Shown one piece after another: positions 16,018 through 22,518 of a stretch of DNA of 29,371 nt (positions within the stretch are counted from its first letter, which is position 1; each line of letters begins with the position of its first letter). The position numbers and the translations under genes are program-made. The notes beneath the pieces are model-generated. The model searched no databases and was not told where the DNA came from. It worked only from the letters and a program-made list of their open reading frames with translations. Source of the stretch: DATMBL01 sp050735975 (GTDB lineage: Bacteria; Desulfobacterota; Binatia; UBA9968); NCBI GenBank assembly GCA_050735975.1, contig JBOHVS010000158.1, positions 1-29,371 of the forward strand, given 5' to 3'.

Positions 16018-17694
16018 ATGGCCCTCCCCTGGTTGATCAAGGAGGGTATCGATACCGCGCTGCATCGTGCTTCCGAAACTCCGTCTTTGCTCAAATATCC
16101 GCTGCTCATTCTAGGGGCCGCGGCGCTCCAAGGCTTCTTTCGTTATTGCTGGCGCATCAACATCCACGGTTTCTCGCGCCGTTGTGAGGCTGATCTTCGC
16201 GACCGGGTTTTCGGCCATTTGCAAAAACTTCCGCTCAGCTACTTCCAGCACATCAAGACCGGGGATCTGATGTCCCGCCTGACCAATGACGTGCAGGCGG
16301 TGCGCGAATTGATGGGTTTCGGTTCGTTAGCCATGGTTGACGCTATAGTGGTGATCGTCTTCAGCCTGAGTCTCATGATCACCATCGATCCATGGCTGAC
16401 GTTCTGGTCGATGCTGGCGATGCCTTCTATCACAGTAGTTGTGCGATTCTTCGGGCGCCACATCTTTCGCTGGTCCCGAAACACGCAGGAACAGCTAAGC
16501 CTTCTGAGCGCCTACGTGCAGGAAAACCTGTCCGGCGTTCGAGTCGTGCAAGCCTACGCCCAGGAGGACAACCAGATTGAAGGCTTCAATCGGCTGAGCT
16601 CCGGATACCGTGAAAACAATATGTGGCTGGCGACCCTTTGGGGAATCTTTTGGCCGCTTATGCAGGTGCTCGCGGGCATCGCGGCTACGATCGTCCTGTG
16701 GTTGGGCGGCCGGCAAGTGCTGCTGGGGACGATGACCCTGGGAGAGTTTGTCGCATTCAATGGATACCTGGCGATGCTCACTTGGCCGCTTATGGCCGTG
16801 GGGTATGTCGTCAACTCCTACCACCGGGGAACGGCCGCGCTCGCGAGGCTATGTGAAGTCCTCGATACTCCGGTTGCGCCGCGGTATCAGGCGGCAAATT
16901 ATCCGGAGCAGTCGATGTCGAACCGAGGCGCCATCGAGTTTCGCAATCTTACCTTCTCGTACGATCCCGATGCCGCGCCGGTTTTGAAGAACATCAAGCT
17001 TAAAATTCCCGCGGGAAAAGTTTGCGGCATCATCGGCGAAACCGGCAGCGGCAAAAGCACATTGGTAAATCTTATCTTGCGGCTTTTTGAGCCGCCCGAT
17101 GGCACGGTGCTGATCGACGGCGTGGATATCAAGCGCCGGCCGATTCAAGAGTTACAGGCCGCCGTCGGCCTGGTCGCACAAGATATTTTCCTTTTCTCCG
17201 GCACGATCCGTGAAAATATTCTTTTTGGCGCGAACAACGGAGAGATCGGGGGCGTCGAAGAGGCGGCGCGGATCGCGCAACTCTTGCCCTCTATCCGGGA
17301 GTTCAGCTCACAATTCGAAACGGTGATCGGCGAGCGCGGGGTGCGTCTGTCCGGCGGGCAAAAACAGCGGACCGCTCTGGCGCGGGCCATTATCAAGAAC
17401 CCGCCGATCCTGGTTCTGGACGATGCTTTCTCCAGCGTCGATGTGGAAACCGAAGAGGAGATCCTGAGGGAGCTCAGGCGGTACATGCTCGGACGGACGA
17501 CCCTGCTGATTTCCCACCGGATCTCTACCGTTCGAGAGTCGGACCTGATCGTCTATATCCGCGGCGGCGAAATCATCGAGCAAGGCACGCATGATCAACT
17601 CCTGGCGCGACGCGGCGCCTACTACCAGCTAAACTACAAACAACGGCTCGTCCGAGAAGTCGAACGCATCACCCATCAGGCAGTAACGCCGTGA
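16018..17694 (+). CDS. ABC exporter half-transporter with degenerate ATP site
   Basis: This is a fused membrane and ATPase subunit of the MdlA/BmrC/TM287-like heterodimeric export family. The uninterrupted frame gives 558 residues from ATG 16018, but the true start is probably 15879 with a one-base shift, which adds about 46 residues including the first half of helix 1. Counting from 16018, membrane helices lie roughly at 27-47, 105-123, 128-146, 208-228 and 243-265. Walker A GETGSGKST is at 340-348, LSGGQ at 444-448, Walker B ILVLDD at 464-469 and the H-loop histidine at 500. The catalytic glutamate is aspartate (Asp469), as in the non-hydrolysing half of heterodimeric exporters. Its stop overlaps the start of the next ABC gene. 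The substrate (drug, lipid or peptide) cannot be read from the sequence. Confidence 0.93.
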   Translation: MALPWLIKEGIDTALHRASETPSLLKYPLLILGAAALQGFFRYCWRINIHGFSRRCEADLRDRVFGHLQKLPLSYFQHIKTGDLMSRLTNDVQAVRELMGFGSLAMVDAIVVIVFSLSLMITIDPWLTFWSMLAMPSITVVVRFFGRHIFRWSRNTQEQLSLLSAYVQENLSGVRVVQAYAQEDNQIEGFNRLSSGYRENNMWLATLWGIFWPLMQVLAGIAATIVLWLGGRQVLLGTMTLGEFVAFNGYLAMLTWPLMAVGYVVNSYHRGTAALARLCEVLDTPVAPRYQAANYPEQSMSNRGAIEFRNLTFSYDPDAAPVLKNIKLKIPAGKVCGIIGETGSGKSTLVNLILRLFEPPDGTVLIDGVDIKRRPIQELQAAVGLVAQDIFLFSGTIRENILFGANNGEIGGVEEAARIAQLLPSIREFSSQFETVIGERGVRLSGGQKQRTALARAIIKNPPILVLDDAFSSVDVETEEEILRELRRYMLGRTTLLISHRISTVRESDLIVYIRGGEIIEQGTHDQLLARRGAYYQLNYKQRLVREVERITHQAVTP

Positions 17695-19559
17695 GCGAAG
17701 AGATTTACAAAGAAGACGAGATCTTGGGCAAAGCCTATGATGCTCGGTTGATGGGCCGGATCCTGCGCTATCTGCGTCCCTATTGGAAACTGCTGGCGCT
17801 CGCTTTCATGTTTCTTCTGCTTCATACCGGCAGCCAGCTTTTGGGGCCTTACCTCACCAAGGTGGCTATCGACCGCTATATCGCAAACAACGATATCCAT
17901 GGACTGGATCTCATGGTTTGGGCCTATTTAGGCAACGTGCTGCTTGGCTTTTTGTTTCTTTTCGCCCAGACCTATATGACTCAAAATACCGGCCAGCGGG
18001 CGATGCAAGATCTCAGAACGCAAATCTTCACCCACTTGCAGAAACAGGACATGGCTTTTTTCGATCGCAATCCAGTGGGCCGGTTGATGACCCGAACGAT
18101 CAACGACGTCGAGACGCTCAATGAGCTGTTCAGCACCGGAGTCGTGGGTCTCGTGTCGGATCTGTTCATCGTCTTCGGCATTGCGGCGGCGATGCTGTGG
18201 CTGGACTGGCGCCTGGCGCTCATGTCGCTGGCGGCGTTTCCTTTGATCCTCTATATCAGTCGTTTCTACCGGCGGCGCGCTCGCGAAGTTTATCGTGAGA
18301 GCCGGCTGATCCTGGCCAGACTCAATGCCGGATTGCAGGAGAGCATCGCCGGGATCGGCACGATTCAGGCCTTCGGGCAGGAAAATAAAGTTTACAAACA
18401 GTTTCAGGAGATCAACTACGGCTATCGCAACGTTCTGCTACGCAGCGTGCGTTATAACGCCGTATTCTTTCCGATTATCGAAATCTTCAGCGCGCTCACG
18501 ATCGGCCTGTTGCTCTGGTACGGCAGCCGGTTGATAATCGAAAACGCTATTCAGGCGGGCGTCATCGTTGCCTTCATCCAATATATCCAGCGCATGTATC
18601 AGCCGATCCGCGACCTGGCGGAAAAGTACAATATCATGCAGGCGGCGATGGCATCCTCGGAGCGTATCTTCACTCTCCTCGACACGCGCGAAACGATCAA
18701 GAATCCGTTGGAACCCAAGACGCCGGTGACGGCTCGCGGAGAAGTCGAGTTCAAAGACGTCTGGCTCTCGTACAATACGGGAGAGCCGGTGCTCAAGGGG
18801 ATTTCATTCCGAGTTCGGTCCGGAGAAAAAGTCGCCCTGGTGGGCGCCACCGGCGGCGGAAAAACATCCGTCATTTCATCGCTCTGTCGATTTTATGAAA
18901 TCGAGCGGGGCGCGATTCTCGTCGACGGGATCGATATTCGCGAATGGAACAAACAGGCTTTGCGCAGGCATCTGGGGCTGGTGCTGCAGGACGTGTTTCT
19001 TTTCTCCGGCGACATTGCCGCGAACATTACGTTAGGCGACGCAGGGGTCGGCCAAGAGCGTATGCTGGAAGCAGCCAAACGGGTTCACATCGCGCCGTTC
19101 GTGGAGGGACTGCCGAAAAAGTATCAGGCAGAGGTTCAGGAACGCGGCTCGACCTTATCGCAGGGGCAACGGCAATTGCTTTCGTTCGCGCGCGCTCTTG
19201 CCTTCGATCCGAAGATTCTAATTCTCGATGAAGCCACGAGCTCCGTCGACACGGCTACCGAAATGCTCATCCAGGAGGCTCTTCAGGAGCTTTTGCGGGA
19301 TAGAACCGCCCTCATCGTCGCGCACCGGTTATCCACGGTAAAAAATGCCGATCGCATCCTGGTCGTTCACAAAGGCGAGATCTGGGAGCAAGGCACCCAC
19401 GCTGAATTGCTGGCACAGGGCGGGGTCTACTCGCGGTTGTACGATTTGCAGTATCGGTTCCAGGAAGGCGAGAACTTTCCCGTCGATTCTCCTGTCGGAG
19501 GACAATCAAGACAAACTCCGCGTCAGGCGATGATGCCGAGCGGGGGTGAGGAACGGTAA
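17691..19559 (+). CDS. ABC exporter half-transporter with catalytic ATP site
   Basis: This is the partner of the preceding subunit, with 622 residues. The start GTG 17691 overlaps the upstream stop (GTGA), so the pair is translationally coupled. Six membrane helices are expected between about 30 and 310; clear ones are at 32-52, 78-98, 155-190 and 258-300. Walker A GATGGGKTS is at 385-393, the signature is LSQGQ (489-493) rather than LSGGQ, Walker B is ILILDE (509-514) with catalytic Glu514, and the H-loop histidine is 545. The altered signature here and the aspartate in the partner together make one degenerate site. The last 40 residues are polar and extend past the ATPase domain. Confidence 0.94.
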   Translation: MSEEIYKEDEILGKAYDARLMGRILRYLRPYWKLLALAFMFLLLHTGSQLLGPYLTKVAIDRYIANNDIHGLDLMVWAYLGNVLLGFLFLFAQTYMTQNTGQRAMQDLRTQIFTHLQKQDMAFFDRNPVGRLMTRTINDVETLNELFSTGVVGLVSDLFIVFGIAAAMLWLDWRLALMSLAAFPLILYISRFYRRRAREVYRESRLILARLNAGLQESIAGIGTIQAFGQENKVYKQFQEINYGYRNVLLRSVRYNAVFFPIIEIFSALTIGLLLWYGSRLIIENAIQAGVIVAFIQYIQRMYQPIRDLAEKYNIMQAAMASSERIFTLLDTRETIKNPLEPKTPVTARGEVEFKDVWLSYNTGEPVLKGISFRVRSGEKVALVGATGGGKTSVISSLCRFYEIERGAILVDGIDIREWNKQALRRHLGLVLQDVFLFSGDIAANITLGDAGVGQERMLEAAKRVHIAPFVEGLPKKYQAEVQERGSTLSQGQRQLLSFARALAFDPKILILDEATSSVDTATEMLIQEALQELLRDRTALIVAHRLSTVKNADRILVVHKGEIWEQGTHAELLAQGGVYSRLYDLQYRFQEGENFPVDSPVGGQSRQTPRQAMMPSGGEER

Positions 19560-19581
19560 TTCGGAAAGACTTTGCTCAAGG

Positions 19582-20232
19582 TTACTCCTTCTCTCGACCG
19601 CGGGGCGGCTTTTCTCTCGACTGATTGCGAAACCGCCTCTTCTCTTCCATCGATCCACCTTGCTTGAATTCCTGTAGCTTTTCTCGGAACTGCGCTTTCT
19701 CTTCGGGCGAGAGCCGTTCAACGCGCTCGCGAAACTTGTCGCGCAAATGTCGTTTCTCCTCCGGAGACGAGCGCTCCATCTTTTCCCGAAATCGCCGGCG
19801 CAGCTCTTGCCGTTTCTCAGGGGGGAGATCTCTAAATTTTTCCCAGCGCCGTTTGAGAGCTTCACGGCGCTCGGGCGGAAGCTCGCGCCAGCGGTGCCAG
19901 CGCTCGCGCAGCCGCTCGCGCTGCTCGGGCGTCAGTTGGCGCCAGCGCTCGAAGTTTTTTCGCACCACCGCCTTCTCATCCTGAGACATATTGCGCCACC
20001 GCTCGAATCTGCTCCGCAACGGTTCCTTTTCGTCGGACGGTAGAGACTTCCAACGCTCGTACCGCTCGCGCAGGTCCCGCTTCTCCTCGGGCGTCATCCG
20101 CTCCCATCTCTCGAACATCTCACTTTCACCGGGAGAGAACGAGTCTCCAGGAGTCGATTGCCCCAAGGCGGTGAGAGGTTGCCAGAGCAAAATCACAAGG
20201 AGCACGAACGTCAACGACTTTATGAAATTCAT
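19582..20232 (-). CDS. Secreted repeat protein, DUF3106/Spy-like, of an envelope-stress operon
   Basis: The 216-residue product has a signal peptide (about 1-25, ending LTALGQS). The rest is about nine tandem repeats of 18-19 residues, for example ERWRQLTPEQRERLRERW and HRWRELPPERREALKRRW. Each unit has an aromatic at position 3, an L-[ST/P]-P-E-[EQR]-[KR] helix cap and a highly charged helix. This matches the DUF3106 pattern and recalls the LTxxQ motif of the periplasmic chaperones Spy and CpxP; the functional parallel is inference. AAAGGA lies before the start, and the anti-sigma gene ends 15 bp upstream, so it is the last gene of a three-gene sigma operon. It converges with the ABC exporter gene. 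Confidence 0.85.
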   Translation of the reverse strand: MNFIKSLTFVLLVILLWQPLTALGQSTPGDSFSPGESEMFERWERMTPEEKRDLRERYERWKSLPSDEKEPLRSRFERWRNMSQDEKAVVRKNFERWRQLTPEQRERLRERWHRWRELPPERREALKRRWEKFRDLPPEKRQELRRRFREKMERSSPEEKRHLRDKFRERVERLSPEEKAQFREKLQEFKQGGSMEEKRRFRNQSREKPPRGREKE

Positions 20233-20247
20233 TTGTCCTTTTGCCGA

Positions 20248-20733
20248 TCAGGCATCGCCGCCGAGATACTCGAGAAAATCCATCGCATCCAGGACGTCCA
20301 TGGTCCTGAAGAACTCGAGATTTTCCGCCATGGGAAGCACCTCCATCATGACTTCGTCCCGCGGAGCTTCATCGTCGCGCCAGATCGCCTTGCCGAACGT
20401 GAGAGTCAATGCCAACGCCACGACCGCGCTTGTCGCCAAAGCCGGAACGGTCCATGGCTGGAAGAATGCCGCCAGCTTCCGCCACCAGGATTTTCGCTCG
20501 TCAATGGCGTCGAGTTTGCGTCGAACCTCCCGACTGTACTCATGCCAGAAGGCGGGCTGCGGTTCGTCGGGTTGCGCCGTCATTGGAAGAATCGTATCCA
20601 GCTCCTTGAGGTAGAGAGCGCATGATTGACAGTCTCTAACGTGGGTTTCCACCTGGACTCGATCGTTCCCGGTCAAATCGCCGTAGTAAAAAAGAACCAG
20701 GTCCTCCTCGAACCGTTTGCATGCCGGTGCCAT
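20248..20733 (-). CDS. Anti-sigma factor with zinc-finger domain
   Basis: The N-terminus has the ZAS pattern of anti-sigma factors: Cys5 and then HVRDCQSC with His31, Cys35 and Cys38. A single membrane helix follows at about 95-114 (TVPALATSAVVALALTLTFG). The remaining roughly 46 residues are acidic and would be periplasmic. The 161-residue protein should hold the ECF sigma factor encoded upstream on the same strand and release it on envelope signals. AGGAGG is visible just upstream of its start (complement of CCTCCT at 20740-20745). The gap to the sigma gene is 287 bp and contains several repeats, which is unusual for such a pair. Confidence 0.9.
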   Translation of the reverse strand: MAPACKRFEEDLVLFYYGDLTGNDRVQVETHVRDCQSCALYLKELDTILPMTAQPDEPQPAFWHEYSREVRRKLDAIDERKSWWRKLAAFFQPWTVPALATSAVVALALTLTFGKAIWRDDEAPRDEVMMEVLPMAENLEFFRTMDVLDAMDFLEYLGGDA

Positions 20734-20764
20734 TCTTAACCTCCTAGCCCCGCATTATTCATGG

Positions 20765-20877
20765 ATTGCAAAATGCAAAGTGTAAATTGCAAATTGAAAA
20801 ATGTCCGGACAGTTTTCCAAGCTGTTAAGGTTTTATTCATTTTGACTTTTGCACTTTACAATTTGAAATTTGCAATG
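20765..20877. repeat. Large inverted repeat of 7-nt NTGCAAA words
   Basis: The left arm (20765-20803) is a 7-nt array: TTGCAAA, ATGCAAA, GTGTAAA, TTGCAAA and TTGAAAA, then ATG. The right arm (20838-20877) is its complement with 31 of 39 matches. Most mismatches fall on the first, variable base of a word. It lies between the sigma and anti-sigma genes and is the second member of the 6849-6948 family. Confidence 0.8.
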
Positions 20878-20897
20878 AAAGAGAACAAGACAGAGCC

Positions 20898-21016
20898 GTA
20901 GGATGGGTGGAGCGAAGCGATACCCATCGACTCGTTGCGGCGAGGCGATTGAGCGCACCCTTCGACCAAGCTCAGGGCAATCGGCATTGGCATATGAGTC
21001 TTTTTCAGCAGCCTGC
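20898..21016. repeat. Composite of dispersed palindromes between sigma and anti-sigma genes
   Basis: Three elements are joined. GATGGGT (20902-20908) faces ACCCATC (20922-20928). A GCGGCGAGGCGATTGAGC segment (20937-20954) follows. The near-palindrome CCCTTCGAC...CTCAGGGC lies at 20958-20978. CTTTTTCAGCAGCCTG (21000-21015) ends the block five bases before the sigma gene's stop codon. The second and last elements recur at 22026-22076 on the other side of the sigma gene. Confidence 0.65.
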
Positions 21017-21020
21017 TAGT

Positions 21021-21602
21021 CTATGCGAACTCCGCTAGGCTTTGCCGCAAAGCCGTAACCGCCCGGTGCAGATGAACTTTGACCGTGCCTTCTGCCGTTT
21101 GCATCGTCTCCGCAATCTCGCGAATGGATAGTCCCTGGTGGTTGCGCAAGATGAAGACCGTTCGCTGTTTCGGCGGGAGAGCGTCCAAAGCGGCGCCAAT
21201 CCTACGCGAGATTTGCCCCGCTATGACCTGTTGGTCCGGGGTTACGGAATGGGCGGCCTGATGGGTCGGCTCCACCTCGCCTTCGGTCGTTTCATCGAAC
21301 TCCTTGGCAGGCCTGCGTTGCCGCCGCCGCTTGTAATCGAGACAGACGTTGACGAGGATGCGATAAAACCAGGTGTAGAAAGCCGATCTGCCGTCGAAGT
21401 GCTTGAGGTTCGTATAAGCCTTCAAGAATGCGTCCTGGGAAAGATCTTTGGCTTCTTCCCGGTCTCGAGCGAAATCGAAGGCGATCCGGAAGGCTTTATG
21501 TTGATGACGTTCCACGAGTTCCTCAAAAGCCGTTCGGTCGCCGCTTTGGGCGAGCGCGACCAGTTCTTCGTCTCCGGGTGTCAGGGGTGAGCCCTTCTCC
21601 AT
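21021..21602 (-). CDS. ECF RNA polymerase sigma factor (RpoE-like)
   Basis: This sigma-70 family member has only regions 2 and 4. Region 2 covers about 24-95 and includes DLSQDAFLKAYTNL and FYTWFYRILVNVCLDY. Region 4 covers about 135-185: ALDALPPKQRTVFILRN, then the helix-turn-helix GLSIREIAETMQTAEGTVK. From ATG 21602 the protein has 193 residues, typical for ECF factors. An upstream in-frame ATG at 21668 would add 22 residues unlike the family and lacks a ribosome-binding site. The downstream anti-sigma gene is its likely partner. Targets are unknown; the adjacent repeat protein is a good candidate. Confidence 0.94.
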   Translation of the reverse strand: MEKGSPLTPGDEELVALAQSGDRTAFEELVERHQHKAFRIAFDFARDREEAKDLSQDAFLKAYTNLKHFDGRSAFYTWFYRILVNVCLDYKRRRQRRPAKEFDETTEGEVEPTHQAAHSVTPDQQVIAGQISRRIGAALDALPPKQRTVFILRNHQGLSIREIAETMQTAEGTVKVHLHRAVTALRQSLAEFA

Positions 21603-21927
21603 GTAACCATTAATCGCATTGGTAGAGGCCAGGAGGCAACCATCAAAGGCTGGAGCCAATGGAATCATGGTAAATCAAGTTGAATCGCGTCGCCGATCTG
21701 GCACGCGGGGCGATCGGCTAAGTGCTCGAAATCACAATCATGAACCGTTCGTGTTGAGCCGAGTCAAGGCACGTTTGACTAGTTTTCGCACAGTCTGGAG
21801 TCTCCGACTAAGGACCGCTAACCTTTAGACGTGGAAGCCACCACGAGGTTTACCTCTCGAAATAGCGCCGCACACGGAGGCGCTGGACGGGTCAACAGGT
21901 TCCAGAGTGTTGAAAAACTCTCTTTGC

Positions 21928-22076
21928 AGGCTGGTCAAAAAAGTCCCAGATGCGAGGCGCGCATTCCGAGCAGGTCGGAAGGCTAAGGCCGAGGTTGAGC
22001 TTAACCTTAACCTCAACCTGCTTAAGCGGCGAGGCGATCGAGCGCAACGAAGCAGATGGGCTTTTTCAACAGCCTG
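21928..22076. mobile_element. MITE-like element with terminal inverted repeats
   Basis: CAGGCTGGTCAAAAAAG (21928-21944) and CTTTTTCAACAGCCTG (22061-22076) form imperfect terminal inverted repeats around about 115 bp without a gene. Inside are AGGTTGAG...CTCAACCT, able to form an 8-bp stem, an AACCTN array (21997-22020), and GCGGCGAGGCGATCGAGC (22026-22043). A partial copy lies at 20937-21015. GTTGAAAAACTC at 21909-21920 is a further related fragment just outside. Target-site duplications were not evident, so mobility is inferred only from structure. Confidence 0.45.
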
Positions 22077-22083
22077 GTTCGAT

Positions 22084-22112
22084 TTGACACAGGAGTGCGA
22101 CTCGGATATTTA
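22084..22112 (+). promoter_or_regulatory. Possible promoter of the metal-uptake locus
   Basis: A perfect TTGACA at 22084-22089 is followed by GATATT (22105-22110, spacer 15) or TATTTA (22107-22112, spacer 17) as weak -10 candidates. The next start codon is ATG 22120, so a transcript from here would have almost no leader. No metal-regulator operator was recognised. Confidence 0.4.
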
Positions 22113-22119
22113 AAGCCGC

Positions 22120-22422
22120 ATGAATGGCTTGCCGTTCAAGCCAAGAAATCGGGGTTATCCCCGCCTCGTCAGCTTTCTCCTGTTCCTGACAGTCTTTTTT
22201 CTGCCGTTTCATTTCCATGCCCTGACCGTAGCCTCCCAGGTTAGCAAAGAATGTAGTTGCCTCTCCGGCACTAAAACCCAGTCGGGTTTGGCCATCTTAC
22301 CGGCCGGATCGATTCCCGTCTTTGAATATCAAGCCGTAATACCTCCCGTTCAGGTGTGGCCGGATCCCCGCATCGGTTCCATTCGCCACATCCGCGCGCC
22401 TCCCGCTCAAGCCTCTCTTTAG
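22120..22422 (+). CDS. Small exported protein with Cys-x-Cys motif, first gene of metal-uptake locus
   Basis: The 100-residue product begins with basic residues and a strong hydrophobic stretch (about 16-40, LVSFLLFLTVFFLPFHFHAL), a probable signal peptide or anchor with an HFH motif at its end. The mature part has KECSCLSGTKTQSGL, an aromatic/proline middle, and a tail HIRAPPAQ. No enzyme domain is visible. I recall small exported proteins ending in a similar RAPP tail near metal-transport genes, but cannot verify this. The same-strand outer-membrane barrel and metal ABC genes that follow suggest a role in binding or sensing a metal. No ribosome-binding site is seen; ATG 22120 may be leaderless. 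Confidence 0.6.
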   Translation: MNGLPFKPRNRGYPRLVSFLLFLTVFFLPFHFHALTVASQVSKECSCLSGTKTQSGLAILPAGSIPVFEYQAVIPPVQVWPDPRIGSIRHIRAPPAQASL

Positions 22423-22518
22423 ACCCTTAGCTCAGGTAACGTTCCTGGTTTGAATAACGTTCGTGTCCCTCCGTCGAGGTTGGAAGGGACCGCCGTGTGT
22501 CTTTTGGGAGGTGCTCCT

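Larger units (their letters stand above)
21603..22119. other. Divergent intergenic region between sigma gene and metal-uptake locus
   Basis: No gene is convincing here. The sigma-proximal 240 bp hold GAACGGTTC, a 9-bp palindrome at 21742-21750. GAGGT-TT-ACCTC (21845-21856) and AGCGCC...GGCGCT (21864-21884) are small hairpins. The MITE-like element at 21928-22076 and a promoter-like sequence at 22084 occupy the remainder. Confidence 0.5.

Noticed and set aside
19625..19984. Plus-strand frames over the repeat protein gene
   Set aside because: They are antisense images of the 18-residue repeats; the minus frame has a signal peptide, ribosome-binding site and operon context.
21737..21767. Promoter for the ECF sigma gene on the minus strand (TTGACT, then CATGAT)
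   Set aside because: The spacing of 19 bp and the weak -10 do not rise above chance; no ECF-type GAAC/TCTGA pair at the right spacing was found.
22056..22244. Small plus-strand frame overlapping the exported Cys-x-Cys protein
   Set aside because: It starts inside the MITE-like element and is out of frame with the gene that has a signal-peptide-like N-terminus.
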